From contig CAWICQ010000001.1 of NCBI GenBank assembly GCA_963834755.1, forward strand, positions 62,001-126,000: a stretch of DNA of 64,000 nucleotides, written 5' to 3'. Both the position numbers and the translations under genes were made by a program. Positions 41,929-50,327 of the stretch are shown piece after piece (position 1 is the stretch's first letter; the number at the start of each line of letters is the position of its first letter). Under the pieces are notes generated by a model that saw only the letters and a list, made by a program, of their open reading frames with translations, did no database searches and was not told the origin of the DNA. The stretch is from Dokdonella_A sp963834755. Its GTDB lineage: Bacteria; Pseudomonadota; Gammaproteobacteria; Xanthomonadales; Rhodanobacteraceae.

Positions 41929-44317
41929 AATCCTCACGGCGTGGTTGCTGACGGTCGCGCTGCACGCCAGCGTCCTGCTTTGCATCGCGTGGCTGATCGA
42001 TCGCGGATCATTGCGCGCGCGACCCGCGTGGCGCGAAACGCTCTGGCGCGCAGCGTTTTTCGGCGGCGCTATCACGGCGAGTGCGCAAGTACTGCTCGAG
42101 ACACCGGCTTCGGCGCGAATCACATTGCTGACGAATTCCACGCACAGCACTGCGCCGCGCGGTGCGTCCTCGACGGTAGCGGCGCCGCCCGCGAAAAATC
42201 GCGCGGAGAAGGTCGCTCCCGCAGAACAGCCTTATGTAGCCGCTCGATCGCCGGCGTCGACGTCGATCGCGCAGGTGAAAGCGAATGGCCGCGATGATGC
42301 GATGAAACCTTCGTCGCGCGGAACACCACTCGTGCTTCCTTCCTGGCATCTGATGCTGATCGCAGGCTGGCTCGCCGGTGCATTGATCGCTTTGGCGCGA
42401 CTGACGGTGGTGTGGCTCAACCTGCAACGCTCGTTGACGCGCGCCGAATCGATCGACAACGCCCAGCTCGCGACCGATGCAACAGCGCTCGCGATCCAGG
42501 CGGGCATCGAAACACCGCGCCTCGGCGCACTCGACGAACTGGCGAGTCCGATCGCCGCACGAGGCCGCATTCTGCTGCCGTCCTGGGCGCTGGAGCTGCT
42601 CGATCGCGAACAATTGCGCGCGATGCTCGCGCACGAAACCGCGCACATCGCGCGTCGCGATCCGGAATGGAAGCTCGCGATCGCGATGTGGCGTGCGTTG
42701 TTCTGGTTCGTGCCGCTGGCGACGCTTGCTCGGCGCAGGCTCGATGAAGTAGCGGAAATTTCCTGCGACGCGTGGGCGGCGATCCATCTGGGCGACGGCC
42801 GTTCGCTTGCCGAATGCCTCGCCGAATGTGCGGAACGTCGGATCGGCGGCGTCGACATCGCGCTCGCGCCGGCGATGGCCGGACGCGAATCGCCGCTATT
42901 GCGACGCATCGATTATCTGATTGCGGGGGTACCCATGAATACGAGCAGTGCCGGCATGCGTGCGGCCATCGCCGTTGTTGCGGCGCTCGCGATCGGCGCA
43001 TTCGCGCTGCCTGGCGTGAGCCTTCGTTCGGCCGCGGCACAGTCCGCGCCACCGGCTCCGCCAACGCCACCCATTCCCGACGCGCCGCCGGTTCCCGCTG
43101 CGCCGGCCGTTCCTGCGGCGCCCACAGCGCCCGCGGAAGGTCATCACGTTCATGTGTCCTCGGACATCTCCATCAACGGTCGGCGCGACGTGATGATGGT
43201 GCAGGTCAACGACAGCCGGCACAGCTACAGCGTTAAGATCGATGGCAAAGTCGAATTCAACGGCAGCGAAGACGATATCGCGAGTCTCGCCGACGGCGGC
43301 ACCGCGACATTTTCGGAAACGCATCTGGGCAAGACACAGCGCGTAGAGATCGCGAGTCGCGGCGGCAAGCTCGAGCGCCGCTACTTCGTCGACAACAAGG
43401 AACAGCCGCTCGACGCGAATGCACGTCAGTGGATGGCCGCGCTGATTCCTAGCGTGATCCGCGAAACCGCCATCGACGCCGAAGGCCGCGTGAAACGCAT
43501 TCGTGCCAAAGGTGGCGCCGCTGCGGTGCTCGACGAGATTGCGCACATCGATTCCGGCTACGCACGCGGCGTTTATCTGCGTGCGCTCGCCGGCAGCGGC
43601 AAGCTCACATCCGCCGAGATGACGCGCGCGCTGGAGCTCGTCGACGCAATCGATTCCGATTACGAAAAGCGCAATGCGCTCGCCGCGCTCGCTGCGATGC
43701 AACCGTTGGATGCGGCCCAGCAAAAGCTCGTGATCGCGCAGGCCGACAAGATCAACTCCGACTACGAGCGAGCCGAACTCCTCGTCGGCATGCTGCCGCA
43801 GCTCGCGCCTGCGGACGACGTGCGTGCGGCATGGCTCAAGGCCGCCTCTGGCATCAGTTCCGACTATGAGCATCGGCGCACGTTGTCGGCGATGCTCGAT
43901 TCGGGTCATGCGGACGAGGCGACACTCACGGCGGTCGTCGACGCCGCGCACACGATCGGATCCGACTACGAGCGCCGCGAACTGCTGACGTCTGCCGTAC
44001 AGCGTACGCACGATGCCGAGAAGCTCGCGGTGGCGTATGCCGGTGCGGCTTCCAAGATCGGCTCCGACTACGAGCGGCGCGAAGCGTTGACCGCGCTGAT
44101 CCGCGCGCCGGGCTTCGGCAAGGACGGCTCGCGCGCGGTGCTCGATGCGCTCTCCGGTATCGGCTCGGATTACGACTGTCGCGAAGTGCTGGTCGCCTTG
44201 GCCAAAGTGATGCCGAACGATCCGGACCTCATCGCGCGCTATCGCACGGTTGCGCGGCGTTTGTCCGACTTCGATCGCGGCCAGGCCGAACGCGCGCTGG
44301 ATCGCTTCACGAGTTGA
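41918..44317 (+). CDS. M56 (BlaR1-like) metalloprotease with SDYE repeats
   Basis: This 799-residue protein starts at the ATG after GGAGGG, overlapping the repressor stop. Several TM helices and the zinc-protease motif HETAH (residues 239-243) form a BlaR1/MecR1-type M56 domain. A TM helix (about 340-365), a Pro/Ala-rich linker (about 376-406) and a beta-rich domain follow. Instead of a penicillin-binding domain, residues about 545-790 are about eight helical repeats of 30-38 residues, each with I-x-SDYExR or a variant. It probably senses an unknown envelope signal and triggers repressor cleavage. Confidence 0.88.
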   Translation: MASEILTAWLLTVALHASVLLCIAWLIDRGSLRARPAWRETLWRAAFFGGAITASAQVLLETPASARITLLTNSTHSTAPRGASSTVAAPPAKNRAEKVAPAEQPYVAARSPASTSIAQVKANGRDDAMKPSSRGTPLVLPSWHLMLIAGWLAGALIALARLTVVWLNLQRSLTRAESIDNAQLATDATALAIQAGIETPRLGALDELASPIAARGRILLPSWALELLDREQLRAMLAHETAHIARRDPEWKLAIAMWRALFWFVPLATLARRRLDEVAEISCDAWAAIHLGDGRSLAECLAECAERRIGGVDIALAPAMAGRESPLLRRIDYLIAGVPMNTSSAGMRAAIAVVAALAIGAFALPGVSLRSAAAQSAPPAPPTPPIPDAPPVPAAPAVPAAPTAPAEGHHVHVSSDISINGRRDVMMVQVNDSRHSYSVKIDGKVEFNGSEDDIASLADGGTATFSETHLGKTQRVEIASRGGKLERRYFVDNKEQPLDANARQWMAALIPSVIRETAIDAEGRVKRIRAKGGAAAVLDEIAHIDSGYARGVYLRALAGSGKLTSAEMTRALELVDAIDSDYEKRNALAALAAMQPLDAAQQKLVIAQADKINSDYERAELLVGMLPQLAPADDVRAAWLKAASGISSDYEHRRTLSAMLDSGHADEATLTAVVDAAHTIGSDYERRELLTSAVQRTHDAEKLAVAYAGAASKIGSDYERREALTALIRAPGFGKDGSRAVLDALSGIGSDYDCREVLVALAKVMPNDPDLIARYRTVARRLSDFDRGQAERALDRFTS

Positions 44318-44423
44318 CGACATTCGCGCGAGTTTGCGCGCCGCTCGGCAGGGCGGCGTTCAGCGCCGTGCGTCGAAAGCGCGCTATCTTCCGTCATGGG
44401 TTGAAGGATGACGGAGAATGGCG

Positions 44424-44831
44424 ATGAAAAATAAACTCGTCTTGGGCCTCCTGTTTGCGGTGCTGTGCGTGAGCGGCGCGCAAGCGCAGACGCGCAAGAC
44501 TCAGCAGGAGAATCTCGAACGCTTCGAGAAATATACGGGCGAGCCGGTCGACCAGTTCCAGTTCTGGTCGCTCTACAAGTGGCAGCTCGTCGGGCCGACC
44601 AAGGTCGTCGTGTGGCCGACGATCAATCAGGCATATCTCTTGACCGTGAACGAACCATGTCCTGGCCTCGAATGGGCAAACACGATCGGCGTCACGTCGA
44701 AACAGCGGCATCTGGTGAGCAGCAAGTTCGACTACGTGACGTATGGCAAGGGTCGATGCCAGATCAGCGAGATCCGCCCGATCGATTACAAGAGGATGCT
44801 CAAGGACGGCCCGGACGCGAAAGCAAACTAG
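44424..44831 (+). CDS. exported DUF6491-like protein
   Basis: This 135-residue protein starts at the second ATG, 7 nt after GGAG; the first ATG is only 1 nt from it. It has a signal peptide (LVLGLLFAVLCVSGAQA). Two cysteines (NEPCPGLEWA and GKGRCQISEIRPID) and the repeated beta pattern WPTINQAYLLTV fit the DUF6491 family seen in Xanthomonadales, of unknown function. Single gene. Confidence 0.72.
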   Translation: MKNKLVLGLLFAVLCVSGAQAQTRKTQQENLERFEKYTGEPVDQFQFWSLYKWQLVGPTKVVVWPTINQAYLLTVNEPCPGLEWANTIGVTSKQRHLVSSKFDYVTYGKGRCQISEIRPIDYKRMLKDGPDAKAN

Positions 44832-44873
44832 AGACGTGTCGTGCGCACGTCACGAGTGCGCGCGATGTGTCCG

Positions 44874-45143
44874 CTATTCAGGCGCGACGTAGCCGACCGG
44901 TTTCTCCGAGCCATCGCCGAAGAAATACTTTTCCATTTCGGCGGAAAGGAACGCGCGCGTTTTCGGCTCGAGCGGATTCAGCCGGTTCTCGTTGATCAAC
45001 ATCGTCTGATGCGCGAGCCACGCCTGCCACGCTTCTTTGGAGACGTTCTGGTAAATGCGTCGGCCGAGCTCGCCGGGCCACGGCGCGAACGCGAGCCCTT
45101 CGGCTTCGCGGCCGAGTTTCACGCACTGAACGGTTCTTGCCAT
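44874..45143 (-). CDS. yggX: YggX, probable Fe(II)-trafficking protein
   Basis: This 89-residue protein matches YggX throughout: MARTVQCVKLGREAEGL, PWPGELGRRIYQNVSKEAW and LINENRLNPLEPKTRAFL. Cys7 is the conserved cysteine. It protects Fe-S proteins such as MutY from oxidative damage. An ATG two codons upstream overlaps the mutY stop and may be the real start. The mutY-yggX pairing is conserved in gammaproteobacteria. Confidence 0.95.
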   Translation of the reverse strand: MARTVQCVKLGREAEGLAFAPWPGELGRRIYQNVSKEAWQAWLAHQTMLINENRLNPLEPKTRAFLSAEMEKYFFGDGSEKPVGYVAPE

Positions 45144-45145
45144 CG

Positions 45146-46249
45146 TCATTCCTCGAATGCGGTTTCGAGCAGTCGGCGCACGGGAGCCGGCAGACCGAGC
45201 GCCGGCCATTCTTCGCGCGAAAACCAGCCGCGATCGCCGTCGTCGGCAACGCGCGGCGCGCGGGCGCCGGCCACCAGCAGTGGCGTAACGCGCAAATGAT
45301 AGTGGCTGAAACTATGCACGAATCCGCCGAGCGCAAGCGCTGACTCGGCGTGCACGGCGTAGCGATCGCGCAATACGTCGCGCGCCGATTCCGGGTCGGG
45401 CGTTTCCGGAAGACTCCAGAGCCGGGCCCAGATGCCGGTCGGCGGACGCCTTTCGAGCAGCACGCGGCGGTGTTCGTCGCGCACGATCAGCATGGTCGTC
45501 TCGCGTGTTGGTCGCGTGCGCAAAGGTTTCGGCGAAGGCAGCTCGGCCGTCGAACCTTCGCGAAACGCGATGCAGTCGCTGCGCACCGGACAGGCGCGAC
45601 ACAACGGACGCGTGCGCACGCAAACCGTCGCGCCGAGATCCATGATCGCCTGCGTATAGTCGGCGACGCGCTGTCCGGGCGTGTGCGATTCGGCGTGTTC
45701 CCACAATATCCGCTGCACAGAACTTGCGCCGGGCCAGCCGCGCACGCCGTGCCAGCGCGCGAGCACGCGCTTGACGTTGCCGTCGAGAATCGCATGGCGA
45801 GCGTCGAAGGCCTGCGCGAGAATCGCACCGGCGGTCGAGCGCCCGATGCCGGGCAGCACCGCAAGCGACTCGAAATCGCGCGGAAGATCACCACCGTGCC
45901 GCTCGACACAGATCTGCGCAGCACGATGCAGGTGACGCGCGCGCGGGTAGTAACCAAGCCCGGACCACAACGCGAGCACGCGATCCAGCGGCGCTTCGGC
46001 GAGTGCCGGGAGCGTCGGCAGCGCAGCGACGAAGCGCTCGAAGTACGCGATCACGGTGCGCACCTGCGTCTGCTGCAGCATGATTTCGCTGAGCCACACG
46101 CGATACGGCGTGCGCGGATGCTGCCACGGCAGATTCTTGCGTCCGTGCACGTCGAACCAGGTGAGCAGATCGCGCGCGAACGCGTCGGCCAAGGGCCGGG
46201 ATTCAGGATTCGGGATCCGGGGTGCCGCAGCGCGATCGTTTACGCACAT
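45146..46249 (-). CDS. mutY: A/G-specific adenine glycosylase MutY
   Basis: The core matches MutY: LPWQHPRTPYRVWLSEIML, the HhH motif VLPGIGRSTAGAIL, ILDGNVKRVLAR with the catalytic Asp region, and the [4Fe-4S] loop CVRTRPLCRACPVRSDC. A C-terminal NUDIX-like 8-oxoG-reading domain follows. The 5' end is uncertain: starts at 46249 or 46285 lie inside a GGGATTC-type repeat, while a TTG at 46192 gives exactly the usual N-terminus. It removes A paired with 8-oxoG. Confidence 0.93.
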   Translation of the reverse strand: MCVNDRAAAPRIPNPESRPLADAFARDLLTWFDVHGRKNLPWQHPRTPYRVWLSEIMLQQTQVRTVIAYFERFVAALPTLPALAEAPLDRVLALWSGLGYYPRARHLHRAAQICVERHGGDLPRDFESLAVLPGIGRSTAGAILAQAFDARHAILDGNVKRVLARWHGVRGWPGASSVQRILWEHAESHTPGQRVADYTQAIMDLGATVCVRTRPLCRACPVRSDCIAFREGSTAELPSPKPLRTRPTRETTMLIVRDEHRRVLLERRPPTGIWARLWSLPETPDPESARDVLRDRYAVHAESALALGGFVHSFSHYHLRVTPLLVAGARAPRVADDGDRGWFSREEWPALGLPAPVRRLLETAFEE

Positions 46250-46272
46250 CCCGAATCTCCAATCCCGAATCC
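46195..46272. repeat. GGGATTCGGGATT-type inverted repeat unit (copy 1)
   Basis: The left arm at 46195-46222 (GCCGGGATTCAGGATTCGGG...) and right arm at 46248-46272 (complement GGATTCGGGATTGG...) face each other around a 25-nt loop. The same unit occurs at 52027-52220. The repeat overlaps the possible 5' end of mutY. Confidence 0.75.
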
Positions 46273-46286
46273 TGTCTCTTCCCATC

Positions 46287-47363
46287 TCAGCCGCCGATCG
46301 TCGCCGGCAACAAGCCGTCGACAAACGCCTGCGCGTCGAACACCCGCAGATCATTCGCACTTTCGCCAAGGCCGACGTAGCGAATCGGCAAACCGAACTC
46401 GCGCGCGAGCGCGAACACGATGCCGCCTTTTGCGGTGCCGTCGAGCTTGGTGACGGCGAGTCCGGTGACGCCGATCGCGTCGCGGAATTGTCGCGTCTGG
46501 CTGATCGCATTCTGGCCGGTCGTGCCGTCGATGACGAGCAGCACCTCGTGCGGCGCGTCGGCGTCGATCTTGTTGAGAACGCGGCGGATCTTCGAAAGCT
46601 CGTCCATCAGGCCGGATTGGGTGTGCAGTCGGCCCGCCGTGTCGGCGATCAGCACATCGGTGCCGCGCGAGCGCGCGGTCTGCAATGCGTCGAAGATGAC
46701 GCTCGCCGCATCGGCGCCGGAACCTTGCGAAATCACCGGCACGCGATGGCGCTCGCCCCAGGTGCGAAGTTGTTCGACCGCGGCGGCGCGAAAGGTGTCG
46801 CCCGCGGCGAGCAAGACCGAGCGGCCTTCGGCCGTGTAGCGTCGCGCGAGTTTGCCGATGGTCGTCGTCTTGCCGACGCCGTTGACGCCGACCATCAGCA
46901 GCACGAATGGGCGTCGTCCGCCGACATCGAGCGGTTGCTCGACCGATTTCAGCCGCTCGACAAGCTCCGCGCGCAGCGCGGCGAGCAGCGCGTTCGCGTC
47001 GGCGAATTCACGGCGTGCGGTGCGCGCTCGAAGTCGCTCGACGAGCTCCGCAGCGGTCGCGACGCCGACGTCGGCGCTGATGAGGCACGTCTCGAGCTCG
47101 TCGAGCAACGCATCGTCGAGCACCGGATTGCGCGCGAACAAGGAGGACAATCCGCGTGCGAACCCGCTGCCGGAGAGACGCTCGCGCCACGAGCGTCTGG
47201 GTTCGCTCGCAGGCTCGATCTCGGTGGAAAGCGCCGCGCTTTCCTTTGCGACGATTGCGTCGGAGGGCGCGTCGTCGCCAGCGTCGACGCGCTCGTCCGG
47301 AGAGGGGGCCGGAGCCGTCGGCTGCGTTTCGTCGGCGGGTTTCTTTTTCCAGAACTTCAGCAT
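46287..47363 (-). CDS. ftsY: FtsY, signal recognition particle receptor
   Basis: This 358-residue protein starts MLKFWKKKP. It has an acidic, Pro/Ala-rich A domain (about 8-60), the N domain (LSSLFARNPVLDDALLDELE) and the G domain with GVNGVGKTTTIGK, DTFRAAAVEQL, DTAGRLHT and VTKLDGTAKGG. It is the GTPase that docks ribosome-SRP complexes at the membrane. It is divergent from rsmD. Confidence 0.96.
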   Translation of the reverse strand: MLKFWKKKPADETQPTAPAPSPDERVDAGDDAPSDAIVAKESAALSTEIEPASEPRRSWRERLSGSGFARGLSSLFARNPVLDDALLDELETCLISADVGVATAAELVERLRARTARREFADANALLAALRAELVERLKSVEQPLDVGGRRPFVLLMVGVNGVGKTTTIGKLARRYTAEGRSVLLAAGDTFRAAAVEQLRTWGERHRVPVISQGSGADAASVIFDALQTARSRGTDVLIADTAGRLHTQSGLMDELSKIRRVLNKIDADAPHEVLLVIDGTTGQNAISQTRQFRDAIGVTGLAVTKLDGTAKGGIVFALAREFGLPIRYVGLGESANDLRVFDAQAFVDGLLPATIGG

Positions 47364-47534
47364 TGCGAGACGGTATCGGTGAAAATGCGGGGCCAACATG
47401 CTAACACTCGGCTCTGCGGTACCCGACACGATGGCAATGCCGCTCGACCGGGACACCGACCGTTGCCGGCGCGCGAGAGGAACAAAATGAACAACAGCAT
47501 CCTTCGCGTTCGCCGAATGAGCACGCGGTGATTC

Positions 47535-48122
47535 ATGCATCGCGATAACTCGGGAGCTCCCGGAAAACTGCGCATCGTCGCCGGCAGCCTGCGCGGATCG
47601 CGTCTTGCGGTGCCGGACAAGGCCGGGCTGCGACCGACGCCGGATCGCGTGCGCGAAACGCTGTTCAACTGGCTCGCGCCGGTCGTCGAGGGTGCGCGTT
47701 GTCTCGATCTTTATGCAGGCACGGGCGCGCTCGGTATCGAAGCGATTTCGCGCGGCGCGAGCGGGTGCACGTTCGTCGAAAGCGATCGCATGCTCGCGCG
47801 TCTCCTCGCGGAGAATCTGGCGCGACTCAAGATCGACACCGCGCGCGTCCTCGAAACCGACGCCCTGAACATGCTAAGCCGCGCTGCGGAACCTTTCGAC
47901 ATCGCGTTTCTCGACCCGCCGTTTGGCGCGAATCTCTGGAACGAGTCGGCGCGTCTGCTCGAAAGCCGCGGCTGGCTGGCGGCGAACGCCTGGCTCTATG
48001 TCGAATCGCCCAGAGACGCCGCGATCACGCTGCCGCCGTCGCTGCTGCTGCACCGCGAGGGCCACGCGGGCGCTGTTCGCTACGCGCTGTATCGTCGCGC
48101 GCCGGCCGATCCGCTAAGCTAG
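47535..48122 (+). CDS. rsmD: RsmD, 16S rRNA m2G966 methyltransferase
   Basis: This 195-residue protein has GKLRIVAGSLRGSRL and RPTPDRVRETLFNWL, the SAM-binding LDLYAGTGALGIEA, and the catalytic DPPFG, all typical of RsmD. It methylates G966 of 16S rRNA. It lies upstream of coaD with a 30-nt gap. Confidence 0.94.
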   Translation: MHRDNSGAPGKLRIVAGSLRGSRLAVPDKAGLRPTPDRVRETLFNWLAPVVEGARCLDLYAGTGALGIEAISRGASGCTFVESDRMLARLLAENLARLKIDTARVLETDALNMLSRAAEPFDIAFLDPPFGANLWNESARLLESRGWLAANAWLYVESPRDAAITLPPSLLLHREGHAGAVRYALYRRAPADPLS

Positions 48123-48152
48123 CGACGCTTCCGGTGGAGCGCAGGCAGGCCT

Positions 48153-48668
48153 ATGGCGACTTCGCAGCAACGCGCGCGTGTGGCGGTCTATCCGGGCACG
48201 TTCGATCCGATCACGAACGGCCACGTCGATCTTGTTACCCGCGCCGCGCCGCTGTTCGATCGCTTGATCGTGGCCATCGCCGAGAGTCCGACCAAGGGCA
48301 CGAGCTTTGGTCTCGCCGAGCGCATCTCACTGGCTCGCGTGGCGCTCGCGGGAATTCCGAACATCGAAGTGCGCGGCTTCGCCACGCTGCTCGCCGATCT
48401 CGTCGAGGACGTCGGTGCGGGCGTGATCTTGCGCGGCCTGCGCGCGGTATCGGATTTCGAATACGAATTCCAGCTCGCCAGCATGAACCGGCACCTGATC
48501 CCTACCGCCGAGACGCTGTTCCTGACTCCGGCCGAGCAATACAGTTTCATCTCGTCCTCGCTGGTGCGCGAAATCGCGCGCCTCGGCGGCGACGTATCCG
48601 GGTTCGTGCACCCGGTTGTGCAACAGGCACTACGCAATAATTACCGCAATCCGACCACCACCACGTGA
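48153..48668 (+). CDS. coaD: CoaD, phosphopantetheine adenylyltransferase
   Basis: This 171-residue nucleotidyltransferase has AVYPGTFDPITNGHVDL with the T/HxGH motif as TNGH, GLRAVSDFEYEFQLASMN and YSFISSSLVREIARLGGD. It catalyses the penultimate step of CoA synthesis. It overlaps by 4 nt the possible GTG-proximal frame of the next gene. Confidence 0.96.
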   Translation: MATSQQRARVAVYPGTFDPITNGHVDLVTRAAPLFDRLIVAIAESPTKGTSFGLAERISLARVALAGIPNIEVRGFATLLADLVEDVGAGVILRGLRAVSDFEYEFQLASMNRHLIPTAETLFLTPAEQYSFISSSLVREIARLGGDVSGFVHPVVQQALRNNYRNPTTTT

Positions 48669-48682
48669 GGGGCAGCAAGACC

Positions 48683-49189
48683 ATGCGCAAGATTCCCGCC
48701 ATCATCTTTTCCGCGTGCGCCGCGACCTTCGCGCTCACCGCATGCAATCAGCAGGAAACGCCGAAAAATCAGGCGGACGTGAAGCCGCAAGTCGCGCCGG
48801 TGCCGACCAGTCCCACTGACAAGACGGCCTGGAAGCAGTATCTGGTCAGCGTGGTCACCGCCAACATGCAGGGCGTCAAGACCAATCATCCATATATGTA
48901 CTTTGTGCCAGCCGGCGATGACGACACCGCCAAGAGCGATCGTCAGAATCAGCTCGACAACGTCAAGAACGTCGTCGCCCGCGGCGTGCTGCCGGGCAAC
49001 ATGATGGCGTTCGGCGGCCCGGATTCGAAGACGACCTCCGATCTCCTCGTGCAGGCGTTCAAGGACGCGCAGGCCGGCGCGTTCAAGGATGTCGTCGTCT
49101 TGTTCATCGGCGCGCCGGGCGATCTCGATGCGGTGAAGCAGGCGCTGGCATCCTCGGGAGCGGAGGTGCGGTTCGTCGAGGCGAAGTAG
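48683..49189 (+). CDS. lipoprotein of unknown function
   Basis: This 168-residue protein has a signal (IIFSACAATFALTAC) with a lipobox Cys, then a Gln/Pro-rich linker and a compact alpha/beta domain ending VVVLFIGAPGDLDAVKQAL. The first Met in frame, six codons upstream, is possible, but the site GAGGGGCAGC fits the ATG at 48683. It follows coaD by 14 nt and is probably co-transcribed. I do not recognise the family. Confidence 0.7.
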   Translation: MRKIPAIIFSACAATFALTACNQQETPKNQADVKPQVAPVPTSPTDKTAWKQYLVSVVTANMQGVKTNHPYMYFVPAGDDDTAKSDRQNQLDNVKNVVARGVLPGNMMAFGGPDSKTTSDLLVQAFKDAQAGAFKDVVVLFIGAPGDLDAVKQALASSGAEVRFVEAK

Positions 49190-49267
49190 TTTTTTGTCGG
49201 TTGTTCATTTTGTCGCGGCGCGCGTTGGGCTCGTCGTCCTGGCGTAGGTTGGGATTCGGTGTTTTTG

Positions 49268-49945
49268 GCTTTTGCTTCTTTGGTCTGCGGCGCTTGGCGA
49301 ATACCGGCTCACGTCCGTGTGTGTTTCCGTCCGCCATCCTGGCGGACGGGTCACTTCTCTTTGCTTGCCCAAAGAGAAGTAACCAAGAGAAAGGGCACCC
49401 ACACGGCCGCGGTCGCCGGGCATCGTGCCCGGCGACTCCGCGAGGGCGCTCCGGAGGTTCGCTGACGGCACGTCCATGTGCCGACAGCGAACGCGCGCGC
49501 ATCGTGCGCGCGCCCCTTCGGGCTTTTCCCTACGCGCCCTCGCCGCGGCCGAGAGGGACCCGGTAGAAGCAGAGCGCGGCCGTCCTGCCCGCAGAAGCAA
49601 GAGTAGAAGCGACGTGCAGATCTCTGCTCTGGCCTCGCACTTGACCTTGGGCCCCTCTGTGCCGCGGCGAAGGGCGGACGGAAGAGGCCCGCGTGCTCCG
49701 CACGCGGGTGAGCGCGAGGGATCGCGCTCATTCCGCTGCGGCACAGGATGTGCCGTCAGCGGAACCCCGTCCGCCCGTAGCGCACCCGGCGCGTAGCGCC
49801 GGGCGCGACACCGAGGGTGTGTTCTCTTTGGTTACTTTCTCTTGCACAAGCAAGAGAAAGTGACTCGGCCGCCATGGATGGCGGACGAAAGCACACAAGG
49901 ACGTGAGTCGGTTCTCGCGAAGCGCCAAAAACCGAAAAAAAGCAT
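49268..49945. repeat. composite palindromic intergenic element (~680 bp)
   Basis: Arms of about 135 bp face each other: left 49268-49401 and the complement of 49815-49945. Both contain a CTTTGG/CTTCGC-type start, GCTCACGTCC, CGTCCGCCATCC, GTCACTT-TCTCTTGC and AGTAACCAA blocks in the same order. A second inner pair, 49458-49491 and 49731-49764 (CGCTGACGGCAC...GTGCCG-CAGCG), is also inverted and each copy is itself a hairpin. The whole 49190-50069 gap holds no real gene. I associate this kind of element with Xanthomonadaceae; origin unknown. Confidence 0.75.
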
Positions 49946-50069
49946 AACGAACACAGCCCACGAACTCACGGCAATCCGCCAAGAAAGACACATACCACCG
50001 AGGCCATCCACCGGGCCCAAAAAGCACAATCAAAAAGAACCCCACCCCCAATACGCTAAGCTCTACAAA

Positions 50070-50327
50070 ATGTCCCTCAAGATCACCGATGTCTGCATCA
50101 ATTGTGATGTCTGCGAGCCCGTGTGCCCGAACAAGGCGATCGCGCCGGGGCCGGAAATCTACGAAATCGTTCCATCGCTCTGCACCGAGTGCGTGGGCCA
50201 CTACGACGCGCCGCAGTGCGTGGAGGTGTGTCCCGTCGAGTGCATCATCGTCGATCCCGCGCACGCGGAGTCGCGCGAGACGCTGATGGCGAGATACGCA
50301 CTGCTGGTGCAGGAGAGAAGCGCATGA
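50070..50327 (+). CDS. YfhL/Allochromatium-type 2[4Fe-4S] ferredoxin
   Basis: This 85-residue ferredoxin has the first cluster motif CINCDVCEPVCP (Cys9, 12, 15, 19) and a second, expanded motif CTECVGHYDAPQCVEVCP (Cys38, 41, 50, 54), with an extra Cys58, as in YfhL/Alvin-type ferredoxins. The stop overlaps the ggt start by ATGA, so the two are translationally coupled. Redox partner unknown. Confidence 0.92.
   Translation: MSLKITDVCINCDVCEPVCPNKAIAPGPEIYEIVPSLCTECVGHYDAPQCVEVCPVECIIVDPAHAESRETLMARYALLVQERSA

Noticed and set aside
41365..42150. Minus-strand frame antisense to the BlaI repressor
   Set aside because: Covers the operator and real coding sequence; no family features.
41539..44317. 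Beta-lactam resistance operon
   Set aside because: BlaI and M56 proteins are present, but the penicillin-binding sensor and any beta-lactamase are missing.
49201..49744. Several open frames on both strands inside the palindromic element
   Set aside because: They are by-products of the GC-rich repeat; translations are typical false hypothetical proteins with no ribosome sites.
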